Program-made: the position numbers and the translations under genes
Notes under the pieces: generated by a model
Told to the model about the DNA's origin: nothing
Database searches by the model: none
Seen by the model: only the letters and a program-made list of their open reading frames with translations
In this document: piece after piece, positions 50,665 to 62,113 of the stretch
How the letters are laid out: the number at the start of each line of letters is the position of its first letter
Position numbering within the stretch: the stretch's first letter is position 1
Assembly: GCF_002776695.1 (NCBI RefSeq)
Contig: NZ_LFJC01000003.1
Coordinates: 3,740,709 to 3,804,708, forward strand
DNA length: 64,000 nucleotides
Reading direction: 5' to 3'
DNA from: Bradyrhizobium nitroreducens
GTDB taxonomy: Bacteria; Pseudomonadota; Alphaproteobacteria; Rhizobiales; Xanthobacteraceae

Positions 50665-51174
50665 ATGTCCGAGATCTCCACCCGCGATGCGGCCCGCGAC
50701 GGCGCAAGGGACACTACCAGAGACGCCGCCAGAGAGACCGCCAGAGAGACCGCCATGTCGGTCGCTGCGATCTCGTCGGAGCGGACCGAGTCCGACGACA
50801 ATGTCTGGACGCGCCGCCTGGTGCTGTTCCTGCGGGTGATGGCGCTGCTCTCGATCCTGAAGGGGCTCTATCACTGGGCGCAGGTTACCGGCTTCGTCGG
50901 CGGCGAGGACGAGGCGTTCGAGAACCAGTCGATGGCCTGGCAGGCCGCCACCGTCTACTTCGCCGTGATCGAGCTCGTCGCCGCGGTCGGGCTATGGCTG
51001 GCGACGCCATGGGGCGCGGTGGTGTGGCTGACCACCGTGGTGTCGATGGCGGTGATCGAGCTGATGTTCCCGGGAATCTACGGCGGCAGCCTGATCGTCG
51101 TCGGCGTCGAGGCCTTCATGCTTGCCGCTTATCTCGCGCTCGCGTGGATGGCCGCGCGCGAACGGCCGCCGTAG
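50665..51174 (+). CDS. membrane protein of unknown function with repetitive N-terminus
   Basis: A 169-residue protein. Residues about 7-30 are four-residue repeats of the form R-D/E-x-A (RDAARDGARDTTRDAARETA). An internal ATG at 50755 (MSVAAISSERTES) could be the real start, giving 139 residues. Four membrane segments follow: LVLFLRVMALLSILKGLYHW, ATVYFAVIELVAAVGLWLA, AVVWLTTVVSMAVIELMF and LIVVGVEAFMLAAYLALAWM. I recognise it as a small Rhizobiales membrane family without known role. It is divergent from hemB with 137 bases between. Confidence 0.78.
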   Translation: MSEISTRDAARDGARDTTRDAARETARETAMSVAAISSERTESDDNVWTRRLVLFLRVMALLSILKGLYHWAQVTGFVGGEDEAFENQSMAWQAATVYFAVIELVAAVGLWLATPWGAVVWLTTVVSMAVIELMFPGIYGGSLIVVGVEAFMLAAYLALAWMAARERPP

Positions 51175-51194
51175 GGCGGACGATCGCAAAGCAC

Positions 51195-51336
51195 ACTCTC
51201 GTGCCCCGGACGCAGCGCAGCGCTCCTTCAGCGGTGCGCTGCAGAGCCGGGGCCCATCTCTCCGCAATCTCGCTTTGAAACATCTGGGTCCCGGCTCTGC
51301 GCGCCGCTTTGCGGCGCTTGTCCGGGACACGAGAGT
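51195..51336. repeat. imperfect palindromic repeat, type A (third copy)
   Basis: The outer arms CACTCTCGTGCCCCGGACG and GTCCGGGACACGAGAGTG pair almost perfectly. Inside are GCTGCAGAGCCGGGGCCC and GGGTCCCGGCTCTGCGC. The left half is nearly identical to the copy at 36503-36625. Confidence 0.88.
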
Positions 51337-51682
51337 GTTCAGCTTGGTTGACCGCTGGTTGCCTAAAATTTGCGGTAAGTTTTCGTTGACCAGCCGGTTC
51401 CGCCACAGCTCTTACGCGCCCGTTTCGAAACGGAGCGGGGCTGTTCTGGAATGCGACAGGTGCGGCGGACGGAGGGTGAACAGGACCTTGCGAAGGTCAA
51501 CAGAGAGTTGCGAAAAGTGCTTGTGGCACAGGCTTAATCCGCAATTCACTGTCTTAAATTCATGATCTCTTTATTCTCTTATTTAAGCCGATCTTCAAAC
51601 GCGCCCCTTAAGTTGCACCTATCAGACGGGACACAAGTTTCGTCGAATAAGTGTCGATAAAAACGACAACAGGGGAAGTGTC
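51337..51682. other. 346-bp promoter region of ldtR
   Basis: No gene. The last 150 bases are markedly AT-richer than the surroundings (TCTTTATTCTCTTATTTAAG around 51565-51590), with a possible operator-like run, TCGTCGAATAAGTGTCGATA, near 51640-51659. The ribosome site AGGGGAAG lies a few bases before the ATG at 51683. It probably holds the promoter of the MarR-type regulator. Confidence 0.45.
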
Positions 51683-52201
51683 ATGATGAAAGCCGTCGCA
51701 ACTGCGGCAGATACCGCAGAGCGCGTCTCCGGCCAGCAGGGTTCGGTGCAGTCGCTCTATCTGGAAGCTTTGACTCTGGTGGAGCGGCTGCATCGCCGGC
51801 TCCTCGACGTGATCAAGGACGAATTCGATCGCCGCGGCCGCGCGGACATCAACTCGGTGCAGGCGCTCCTGCTCTACAACATCGGCGACAAGGAGCTGAC
51901 CGCGGGCGAGCTGCGCACGCGCGGTTACTATCTCGGCTCCAACGTCTCCTACAATCTGAAGAAGCTCGTCGAGCTCGGCTTCCTCGATCATCAGCGCTCG
52001 CGCGTCGATCGCCGCTCGGTGCGCATCCGCCTGACCCCGCAGGGCCAGGAAGTCCGCCGCATCGTCGATGCGCTCTACCAGAAGCACGTCAAGACGGTCG
52101 AGCAGGTCGGCGGCATCTCGGGCGAGGAATTCTCGACCCTCAACAAGTCGCTGCATCGCCTCGAGCGGTTCTGGACCGACCAGATCTTGTATCGGCTCTG
52201 A
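51683..52201 (+). CDS. ldtR: MarR-family winged-helix regulator, LdtR type
   Basis: A 172-residue dimeric DNA-binding protein. The N-terminal helix (SLYLEALTLVERLHRRLLDV) leads into the winged helix: VQALLLYNIGDKELTAGELRTRGYYLGSNVSYNLKKLVELGF (split here by function: TAGELRTRGYYLG, then the recognition helix SNVSYNLKKLVELGF), and the wing HQRSRVDRRSVRIRLTPQG. This matches the Rhizobiales regulator known from Liberibacter as LdtR, which controls an L,D-transpeptidase gene and stress tolerance. That assignment rests on remembered similarity. No transpeptidase gene is adjacent. Confidence 0.8.
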   Translation: MMKAVATAADTAERVSGQQGSVQSLYLEALTLVERLHRRLLDVIKDEFDRRGRADINSVQALLLYNIGDKELTAGELRTRGYYLGSNVSYNLKKLVELGFLDHQRSRVDRRSVRIRLTPQGQEVRRIVDALYQKHVKTVEQVGGISGEEFSTLNKSLHRLERFWTDQILYRL

Positions 52202-52350
52202 TTTTTCCAAGGGATTAGGCCAAGCCGGCCCGCAACAAGACCGGCAAGCTTCCCAAAACGTGCCTGACTTCCCCAAGCGCATCGGCCCGGAGTTGCCCCC
52301 GGACCGGTGCGTTTACATTTTTGCACCTGCGAAAAAAGTCGCGCCTGCGA

Positions 52351-52375
52351 GGAACCAGTTCCGCCCTCGGTGCTT
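52351..52375 (+). promoter_or_regulatory. possible EcfG-like promoter with variant -10 (GCTT)
   Basis: GGAAC (52351-52355), 16 bases, GCTT (52372-52375), 21 bases before the ATG at 52396. It has the same variant and the same short distance to the start as at 26722-26746. Confidence 0.35.
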
Positions 52376-52395
52376 ATCTCCTTCGGATCGGAGAC

Positions 52396-52638
52396 ATGTC
52401 GATGCTGGTCGAGCGCGGGCTTCAGGCGATGAACGTGGAACTCGTGAGCGAGGCCTACGCCATCGCCGCGAATTACCTTCGCCGGTCCGGCGCGATCCCC
52501 GATACGCTCGTCACCGACGAACGCCTGCTCGGGATCATCGTGAAGCTGCTCCAGCACGGCGAATTCAACAGGATCAGGCTCGCCAACAAGGCGATCGCCC
52601 GGTTCGAGGCGCAGGCCGAGGCCCGCGCGGTTGCCTGA
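52396..52638 (+). CDS. 80-residue protein, paralog of the small stress-island protein at 26968
   Basis: The start is at ATG 52396 or 52402, with GGAG at 52390-52393 favouring the second. The product MLVERGLQAMNVELVSEAYA is followed by IAANYLRRSGAIPDTLV and ends LANKAIARFEAQAEARAVA. It is a soluble, helical protein. It aligns without gaps over 49 residues to the protein of 26968-27180 with 21 identities counted by eye. It is followed after 37 bases by another small gene. Function unknown. Confidence 0.78.
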   Translation: MSMLVERGLQAMNVELVSEAYAIAANYLRRSGAIPDTLVTDERLLGIIVKLLQHGEFNRIRLANKAIARFEAQAEARAVA

Positions 52639-52675
52639 TCAACAGTCCCAAAACACCGACGAACCAGAGGGTGCC

Positions 52676-52897
52676 ATGGAAGCCGCCATCGACCGCATCA
52701 TGCAGACCTATGACCTGCTCGCCAACCGCACCGCCGCGGCCAGCGAGGAGGCGAGGGCCAAGGTCACGAACTACCTCAACACCCTGATGGAAGCCGGCGA
52801 GAAGGACCCGCACAGGTTGACAGTCTGCGGCCTGACCTACCTGCGGCAGCTCGACGGCAGCGTGGACCCGGTGAAGGCGGGGTATACGGGGCTGTGA
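52676..52897 (+). CDS. 73-residue protein of unknown function
   Basis: The ATG at 52676 is preceded by CAGAGGGTGCC. The product has an N-terminal amphipathic helix (MEAAIDRIMQTYDLLANRTA) and a C-terminal part DPHRLTVCGLTYLRQLDGS with one Cys. No membrane segment. Codon use matches the neighbours. It probably forms a small operon with the 80-residue gene upstream. I do not recognise a family. Confidence 0.72.
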   Translation: MEAAIDRIMQTYDLLANRTAAASEEARAKVTNYLNTLMEAGEKDPHRLTVCGLTYLRQLDGSVDPVKAGYTGL

Positions 52898-53165
52898 CGG
52901 GACATTGGCCGCAGTCCGCCGCCCAGGGGTGAGACGTTAAGGCCCGAAGCGGTCCCATTTCGGGTTTAGGCGGACGGGCGGTTCCTCGAACCGGCCCGGT
53001 TGCCGAAATTCCCCGATCCCCACCATATCTTGCACAAATATCGAGCCCGACCCGCAAATGCTTGGCCTGTTGCGGGCGATGTGGTAGATCGCGCGTGCTT
53101 CCGATCGCCACACCAGACCCGCCCGTAGCCCGCCAAAAGGCTGCGGCGGTGGAGATATTCGCAAG

Positions 53166-54476
<1,311 letters not shown>

Positions 54477-54504
54477 GGCCAAGAGAACTGATTAAGGTCA
54501 ACGG

Positions 54505-54987
54505 ATGCGCTGCCCGAACTGCAACAGTCTCGATACGCAGGTAAAGGACTCGCGTCCGACCGAGGACTCTTCCGTCATTCGCAGGCGGCGCGTGTGCGTC
54601 GCCTGCGAATTTCGCTTCACCACCTTCGAGCGCGTGCAGCTGCGCGAGCTCACGGTGATCAAGCGCAACGGCCGCCGCGTGCCGTTCGACCGTGACAAGC
54701 TGATGCGCTCGGTGTCGATCAGTCTGCGCAAGCGGCCGGTCGAGCCGGAAAGGGTGGAGAAGATGGTCTCCACCATCGTGCGCGAGCTCGAGACCGGCGG
54801 CGAGGCCGAGATCTCGTCCGAGGTGATCGGCGAGACCGTGATGGAGCATCTGCGTACGCTCGACGACGTCGCCTATGTGCGCTTCGCCTCGGTCTACCGC
54901 AATTTCCGCGAGGCCAAGGATTTCGCCAACGTGCTCGGCGAGCTCTCCGGTGAGGAGGAAGCGCGGCTTGCCGCGATCCGCAAATGA
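54505..54987 (+). CDS. nrdR: transcriptional repressor NrdR
   Basis: The 160-residue regulator represses ribonucleotide reductase genes in response to ATP/dATP. The N-terminal zinc ribbon is MRCPNCNSLDTQVKDSRP with RRRRVCVACEFRFTTFER. The ATP-cone follows (VIKRNGRRVPFDRDKLMRSV). Its TGA overlaps the ribD start (ATGA). Confidence 0.97.
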   Translation: MRCPNCNSLDTQVKDSRPTEDSSVIRRRRVCVACEFRFTTFERVQLRELTVIKRNGRRVPFDRDKLMRSVSISLRKRPVEPERVEKMVSTIVRELETGGEAEISSEVIGETVMEHLRTLDDVAYVRFASVYRNFREAKDFANVLGELSGEEEARLAAIRK

Positions 54988-56144
54988 TCTTCCGTATCCT
55001 GGAAGATCAGTTCGCGCAGAAGGCCCGTGAGGCCAAGGACGCCGATCTTCGTTTCATGCAGCTGGCGCTGGCGCTGGGGAGGCGCGGGCAGGGTCGCACC
55101 TGGCCCAATCCGGCCGTGGGTGCCGTCATCGTCAAGGACGGCGTCATCGTCGGCCGCGGCTGGACGCAACCAGGCGGGCGGCCGCATGGCGAGCCCGAGG
55201 CTTTGCGGCGCGCAGGAGAAGCCGCCCGCGGCGCCACGCTCTACGTCACGCTCGAGCCGTGCTCGCATTTCGGCAAGTCGCCGCCTTGCGCAGATGCGGT
55301 GATCGCCGCCGGTATCAAGCGGGTGGTGGCGGCGATCGAGGATCCCAATCCGGAGGTCGCAGGGCAGGGGCATGCACGCCTGCGCGCTGCCGGCATCGCG
55401 GTGGACGTAGGCCTGTGCGCGGCGGAGGCCGCGTTCGACCATGCCGGCCATTTCCGCCGCATCCGGGACCAGCGTCCGCACGTGATCCTGAAGCTCGCGG
55501 TTTCGCCCGACGGCAAGATCGGCGCCGCCGGCGGCAAGCCGGTCGCGATCACGGGGGAGGCGGCGCGCAATCGCGTGCATCTGCTGCGCGCGCAGAGCGA
55601 TGCGATCCTGGTCGGCATCGGCACGGTGCTGGCGGACGATCCGCAGCTCAATTGCCGCCTGCCGGGCATGGCGGCGCGCTCGCCAGTGCGTGTGGTGCTC
55701 GACCAGAGCCTGCGCATCCCCGCTTCAAGCCAGCTCGTGCGCTCCGCGCGCGAGACGCCGCTGTGGGTCATCGCTTCTGAGCTTGCGGAGCCTGCCGCTG
55801 CAACCCGCCTTGGTGCGGCCGGTGCGCAAATATTGCGCGTGCCTGCAGGCAGTGCATCAGGGCTCGATTTGCCGGCCACACTGCATGCGTTGGCCGGGAA
55901 GGGCATCACGCGGCTGATGGTCGAGGGCGGCAGCCGCGTTGCGGCATCGTTCGTGTCCGCCGACCTCGCCGACGAGATCTGGCTGTTCCGCGGCGCGGAA
56001 GCGGTGGGCCCTCGCGGCGTCGATGCGCTCGATGCATTGCCCCTGTCGGAAATCACGCAGTCGCAGGCCTACAAGGTTCATGCTAGCGAGACATTCGGCC
56101 AGGATACTTCCAAGGACACTCTCACCATCTACGAGCGCGCGTAA
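54984..56144 (+). CDS. ribD: bifunctional riboflavin deaminase/reductase
   Basis: A 386-residue enzyme catalysing the second (deaminase) and third (reductase) steps of riboflavin synthesis. The N-terminal zinc deaminase has PHGEPEAL (His and Glu; Gly replaces the usual Ala between them) and TLEPCSHFGKSPPCADAVI (two Cys ligands). The C-terminal reductase domain begins PHVILKLAVSPDGKIG and includes SDAILVGIGTVLADDPQL and MVEGGSRVAASF. The start overlaps nrdR and the stop overlaps ribE (TAATG), so nrdR-ribD-ribE is translated as a unit. Confidence 0.96.
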   Translation: MIFRILEDQFAQKAREAKDADLRFMQLALALGRRGQGRTWPNPAVGAVIVKDGVIVGRGWTQPGGRPHGEPEALRRAGEAARGATLYVTLEPCSHFGKSPPCADAVIAAGIKRVVAAIEDPNPEVAGQGHARLRAAGIAVDVGLCAAEAAFDHAGHFRRIRDQRPHVILKLAVSPDGKIGAAGGKPVAITGEAARNRVHLLRAQSDAILVGIGTVLADDPQLNCRLPGMAARSPVRVVLDQSLRIPASSQLVRSARETPLWVIASELAEPAAATRLGAAGAQILRVPAGSASGLDLPATLHALAGKGITRLMVEGGSRVAASFVSADLADEIWLFRGAEAVGPRGVDALDALPLSEITQSQAYKVHASETFGQDTSKDTLTIYERA

Positions 56145-56752
56145 TGTTCACCGGCATTGTCACCGATATCGGCGAGATCGTCAGCTTCACGCCCGTGGTG
56201 CAAGGGCAGCTGCACCGGCTGCGCATCGCCTGCAGCTACGATCAGACCACCATCGCCGACGGCGCCTCGATCGCCAGCAACGGCGTGTGCCTGACGGTGG
56301 TCGCCTCCGGCGTCGCGGGCGGCAAAACCTGGTACGATGTCGATGCGGCGGCGGAGACGCTGGCGCTGACCACGGCCAAGCACTGGAAACTGGGCACGAA
56401 GCTCAATCTCGAGCGCGCGCTCAAGATCGGCGACGAGCTCGGCGGCCATATCGTCGCCGGCCATGTCGACGGGATCGCGACCATTGTCAGGCGCGAGGAC
56501 CTGCCCGACATGGCGCGGTTCGAGCTCTCCACCACGCGGGAGCTGGCGCGGTTCATCGCCACCAAGGGCTCGATCACGCTCGACGGCGTCTCGCTGACGG
56601 TCAATTCGGTCAAGGACGTGACCTTTACGGTGCTGATCATCCCGCACACGCTCGAGGTCACCACGATCGGTGGCTGGAAGGCGGGCAGCGAGGTTAATAT
56701 CGAGGTCGATCTGATGGCCCGCTATGCGGCGCGGCTGACGGAAATGAAGTGA
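56144..56752 (+). CDS. ribE: riboflavin synthase, alpha chain
   Basis: A 202-residue enzyme that dismutates two 6,7-dimethyl-8-ribityllumazine molecules to riboflavin. It has the internal repeat of two lumazine-binding beta-barrels: the first begins MFTGIVTDIGEIVSF with IASNGVCLTVV, the second has GGHIVAGHVDGIATI and ITLDGVSLTVNSV. The length is standard for the family. ATG shares its A with the ribD stop. Confidence 0.96.
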   Translation: MFTGIVTDIGEIVSFTPVVQGQLHRLRIACSYDQTTIADGASIASNGVCLTVVASGVAGGKTWYDVDAAAETLALTTAKHWKLGTKLNLERALKIGDELGGHIVAGHVDGIATIVRREDLPDMARFELSTTRELARFIATKGSITLDGVSLTVNSVKDVTFTVLIIPHTLEVTTIGGWKAGSEVNIEVDLMARYAARLTEMK

Positions 56753-56764
56753 CGGCGAAGCCGC

Positions 56765-57391
56765 ATGGAGGCGGTGGTGTCGACGGCTCCAGAGCTTTCC
56801 GAACGTCCACGACCAGTCACACGCGATGCACAGACGATCACTCGTATCGTGCGCGTCAATCATGCCGGTGAGTTCGGAGCTATCAGGATCTATTCGGCGC
56901 AGCTCTGGGTGGCCCGACATTTCGTCCCGGATTGTTGTCCTGCGCTGGAGGATATGCTGCAGGACGAGCGTAACCATTGCGCGATTTTCCGAGCGGCGAT
57001 GCCTCCGCGTAATTCGCGGCCGTGCCGGATCATGCAATTGTGGAGCTGCGGCGGCTGGGTGCTGGGGTTTTTGACCGCCTGCCTCGGTCGCAACGGGATA
57101 TGGGCCTGCACGGCGGCCGTGGAGGCTGCTGTTCACCGTCACCTCGACGATCAGCTCCATTTCCTCGCAACGCGCGATCCAGAGCTGCATCGCGTGATCC
57201 TGTCGATCAGGGCCGAGGAGCTCGCACATCTCAGGCACGCCGAGGATCGTTTGCGGGAAAAGCGGGCCAGCTTGCGCCTGCTGCGCGACGTCATTTCCGT
57301 CCTGACCGACATGCTGATCTGGCTGTCGACATGGGGCGATTCAATGCATATGGCCCGTGCATTGAAAGCGGCCGGGACAGGGTCCATCTGA
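56765..57391 (+). CDS. Coq7-family di-iron hydroxylase inside the riboflavin cluster
   Basis: A 208-residue protein of the demethoxyubiquinone hydroxylase (Coq7) family. The di-iron ligands are all present: Glu in VNHAGEFGAIRIY, Glu and His in LQDERNHCAIF, Glu in CTAAVEAAV, and Glu/His in AEELAHLRHAE. Coq7 proteins hydroxylate the C6 position of the ubiquinone ring. Its position, 12 bases after ribE and before ribH, is not the usual one for ubiquinone genes, and codon use (more CGT, CGA and TCA; lower GC in the first 150 bases) differs from the neighbours, suggesting insertion by transfer. It may be a second, specialised copy. The 123 bases to ribH hold no recognised riboswitch. Confidence 0.85.
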   Translation: MEAVVSTAPELSERPRPVTRDAQTITRIVRVNHAGEFGAIRIYSAQLWVARHFVPDCCPALEDMLQDERNHCAIFRAAMPPRNSRPCRIMQLWSCGGWVLGFLTACLGRNGIWACTAAVEAAVHRHLDDQLHFLATRDPELHRVILSIRAEELAHLRHAEDRLREKRASLRLLRDVISVLTDMLIWLSTWGDSMHMARALKAAGTGSI

Positions 57392-57514
57392 GCATATCGC
57401 TGAGCCGCTTTGCCCGACTTCCTGCTTGGAATTGACGGTTCGGACGACTACAAAGACCCCCAAATTTCCGGCCGCCGCTGCTGCGACTGTCGTTAACTCC
57501 AAACGGATCGAAGA

Positions 57515-58006
57515 ATGGCTGACGCACGGCGTGCACCCCTGAAGGACCAGACCGACATTTCCGGCGCACGGGCGCTGATTGTCGAGGCAAGGTTCTATGA
57601 CGATCTCCAGGACGCGCTTCTGGACGGCGCCGTGACCGAGTTGAAGGCGGCCGGCCTCACCCATGACGTCATCACCGTTCCGGGCGCGCTCGAAATTCCG
57701 GCGGCCGTGGCCATCGCGGTGGATGCCGCGGCGGCGAACGGCAAGCCTTATGACGCGGTGATCGCGCTTGGCTGCGTGATCCGCGGCGACACCATTCACT
57801 TCGAGATCGTCTCGCAGGAATCCTCGCGCGCGCTGATGGACCTCGCCGTGGCGCGAAAGCTGCCGCTCGGCAACGGCATCCTCACCGTCAACAACGAGGA
57901 GCAGGCCTGGGCACGGGCGCGCGCCAGCGAGCTCAACAAGGGCGGCGATGCCGCGCGCGCCGCGCTTGCCATGCTGCGCATCAAGCGCCGCCTGGCGCGG
58001 GCCTGA
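57515..58006 (+). CDS. ribH: 6,7-dimethyl-8-ribityllumazine synthase
   Basis: A 163-residue enzyme that forms lumazine from a 4-carbon phosphate and ribitylaminopyrimidinedione, supplying ribE. Signatures are ALIVEARFYDDLQDALLDGA, VPGALEIPAAVAI, ALGCVIRGDTIHFEIVSQES with the catalytic His, and LPLGNGILTVNNEEQAWAR. nusB starts 4 bases after the stop. Confidence 0.97.
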   Translation: MADARRAPLKDQTDISGARALIVEARFYDDLQDALLDGAVTELKAAGLTHDVITVPGALEIPAAVAIAVDAAAANGKPYDAVIALGCVIRGDTIHFEIVSQESSRALMDLAVARKLPLGNGILTVNNEEQAWARARASELNKGGDAARAALAMLRIKRRLARA

Positions 58007-58010
58007 CGCC

Positions 58011-58523
58011 ATGGTCGATTCCAAGAAAACGGCTGATCCCAGGAAACCGGCGGGCGCTCCGGAAAAGAAGGCGAACCGGCGCGGTGCGGCGCGGCTCGCC
58101 GCCGTCCAGGCGCTGTACCAGATGGACATCGCGGGCGCCGGCATCAACGACATCTTCGCGGAGTTCGAGAGCCATTGGCTCGGCAACGAGGTCGAGGGCG
58201 ACACCTACCTGCCGGCGGAAGCCGCGTTCTTCCGCGACGTCGTTTCCGGCGTCGTGCGCGACCAGAAGAAGCTCGATCCCTTGATCGACGAGGCATTGTC
58301 GAAGGGCTGGCCGCTCAAGCGGATCGAGGCGATCCTGCGCGCGGTGCTGCGGGCAGGGGCTTACGAGCTCCAGCATCGCAAGGACGTGCCGGGCCGCGTC
58401 GTCGTCTCCGAATATGTCGATGTCGCCAATGCCTTCGTCGACCGCGAGGAAACCGGCATGGTCAACGCCGTGCTCGACCAGATCGGCCGCCAATTCCGCG
58501 GCGAAGAGTTCGGGCGGGGGTAG
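58011..58523 (+). CDS. nusB: transcription antitermination factor NusB
   Basis: A 170-residue protein that with NusE binds boxA RNA and promotes antitermination of rRNA operons. A charged N-terminal extension (MVDSKKTADPRKPAGAPEKK) is followed by RRGAARLAAVQALYQMDIAG, PLKRIEAILRAVLRAGAYEL and VVVSEYVDVANAFVDREETG. The ATG at 58011 is four bases after ribH; the longer frame upstream overlaps ribH and is not conserved. Confidence 0.96.
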   Translation: MVDSKKTADPRKPAGAPEKKANRRGAARLAAVQALYQMDIAGAGINDIFAEFESHWLGNEVEGDTYLPAEAAFFRDVVSGVVRDQKKLDPLIDEALSKGWPLKRIEAILRAVLRAGAYELQHRKDVPGRVVVSEYVDVANAFVDREETGMVNAVLDQIGRQFRGEEFGRG

Positions 58524-58558
58524 TTTCCCGCAACAGCGGTGAATTGATGCGAGACGGC

Positions 58559-58689
58559 TGCCCCATACCCCGTCGTCATCACCCGCGAAGGCGGGTGATC
58601 CAGTACGCCGCGGCCCATCGAGTTCACACGACCGTCTCTGGAATACTGGATCGCCCGGTCAGGCCGGGCGATGACAGTGGCGTATGGGA
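58559..58689. repeat. palindromic repeat between nusB and thiL
   Basis: The outermost arms CCCCATACC and GGCGTATGGG enclose CGTCATCACCCGCGAAGG with GCGGGTGATCCAGTA on the left and TACTGGATCGCCCGG with GGCCGGGCGATGACAG on the right. Each half also forms its own hairpin. The type is widespread in Bradyrhizobium (from memory). Confidence 0.8.
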
Positions 58690-58698
58690 CGAGTGCCG

Positions 58699-59697
58699 AT
58701 GACCACTCCGCAAAACCCCTCCGCCGAAGACTCCCTCATCGCGCGCTATTTCAAGCCGCTGGCGACCGATCCCGGTGCGTTCGGGCTGGTCGATGATGCT
58801 GCGGTGCTGTCGTCATCCGGCGACGACATCGTCGTCACCACCGACGCCATCGTCGAGGGCGTGCACTATCTTGCCAGCGATCCCCCTGACACCATCGCGC
58901 GCAAGGCGCTGCGGGTGAACCTGTCCGATCTCGCCGCCAAGGGCGCGGTGCCCGCCGGCTTCGTGCTGACGCTGGCGCTGCGAGCCAAGGAGGATGGCTG
59001 GCTTCGGCCCTTTGCGGACGCGCTGGGCGAGGACGCAATGGAATTTGCATGTCCGCTGCTCGGCGGCGACACGGTCTCGACGCCGGGCCCGCAGATGATC
59101 TCGATCACCGCCTTTGGCCGCGTGCCGAAAGGGCGGATGGTCGGCCGCACCGGCGCCAGGCCGGGCGATCGCATCCTGGTGACGGGTACGATCGGCGATG
59201 CCGCGCTCGGCCTCGACGTGCTCACGGGCGGCGCCGCCGCGGCGGCGCTCGCCACCGATCCCGTCGCAGGGCAGGCCCTGGTCTCGCGCTATCGCGTGCC
59301 GCAGCCGCGCAATGTGCTGGCGCGGGCCGTGCGCGATCATGCGACCGCGGCGATGGACGTCTCCGACGGCCTCGCCGGCGATCTGGTGAAGCTCTGTGCG
59401 GCCTCCGGCGTCTCGGCCACGGTCGACGTGATGAGCGTGCCGCTCTCGGCCGCGGCAGCAGGCCTCATCGCCCGCAACGTCGTTTGTGTCGAGACGCTGC
59501 TCGCAGGGGGCGATGATTACGAGGTGCTGTGCACTGTTCCGCCGGCGCAGGTCGATGCGCTGCTCGCGGCGGGGCGGGCGGCCGGCCTTGCCGTCACGGC
59601 GATCGGCACGATCGTCGCGGGGCAGCAGCGGATGCGCTTCCTGGACGGGCAGGGCCAGGAACTGGTTTTGAAGCGGCTGTCCTACAGCCACTTCTAG
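58699..59697 (+). CDS. thiL: thiamine-monophosphate kinase
   Basis: A 332-residue enzyme that phosphorylates thiamine monophosphate to the active cofactor. The AIR-synthase-like fold shows GLVDDAAVLSSSGDDIVVTTD, VEGVHYL, ALRVNLSDLAAKGAVPAGF, GGDTVSTPG, MDVSDGLAGDLVKLC and LLAGGDDYEVL. I use the ATG at 58699 (MTTPQNPSAEDS), because an upstream ATG at 58684 lies inside the repeat. A terminator follows at 59821. Confidence 0.96.
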   Translation: MTTPQNPSAEDSLIARYFKPLATDPGAFGLVDDAAVLSSSGDDIVVTTDAIVEGVHYLASDPPDTIARKALRVNLSDLAAKGAVPAGFVLTLALRAKEDGWLRPFADALGEDAMEFACPLLGGDTVSTPGPQMISITAFGRVPKGRMVGRTGARPGDRILVTGTIGDAALGLDVLTGGAAAAALATDPVAGQALVSRYRVPQPRNVLARAVRDHATAAMDVSDGLAGDLVKLCAASGVSATVDVMSVPLSAAAAGLIARNVVCVETLLAGGDDYEVLCTVPPAQVDALLAAGRAAGLAVTAIGTIVAGQQRMRFLDGQGQELVLKRLSYSHF

Positions 59698-59820
59698 GAA
59701 TCGCTCCAACCCGCATCTTGGTTTTCGGCACCTCGTCCTAAATACCTGCCGAGATCGGCGTTTTCGCCCCTATCCGGCGTTGCACCCTCAATTTGATTTT
59801 GGCAAGCTCGCGCTCGACTG

Positions 59821-59854
59821 AGGCCGCCCCTTTTGGGCAAGGGGCGGCTTTGTT
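59821..59854 (+). terminator. rho-independent terminator between thiL and hppA
   Basis: GCCGCCCCTT-TTGGGC-AAGGGGCGGC is a 10-bp stem with a 6-base loop, followed by TTTGTT. It closes the rib-nus-thi transcript 120 bases after thiL. Confidence 0.85.
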
Positions 59855-59931
59855 CGAAATCAAGGCGCCGCGCCGCACGACGGACAACAAAAGGCGCCGG
59901 GGGTACATCAAGGATCTGAGGCATAAATCAC

Positions 59932-62052
<2,121 letters not shown>

Positions 62053-62075
62053 GCGGCGCGAACGAGACAAGACAG

Positions 62076-62108
62076 AACCCCGCGGCGCGAGCCGCGGGGT
62101 TTTTGTTT
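62076..62108 (+). terminator. rho-independent terminator of hppA
   Basis: AACCCCGCGGC-GCGA-GCCGCGGGGTT is an 11-bp stem with a GCGA tetraloop, continuing into TTTTGTTT. Confidence 0.92.
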
Positions 62109-62113
62109 CTCGC

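Noticed and set aside
52898..53165. Possible glycine riboswitch upstream of glyA
   Set aside because: No tandem aptamer-like pattern was found; the region only shows scattered short inverted repeats.
57392..57514. Possible FMN riboswitch ahead of ribH
   Set aside because: The 123-bp gap lacks the conserved FMN-element blocks.
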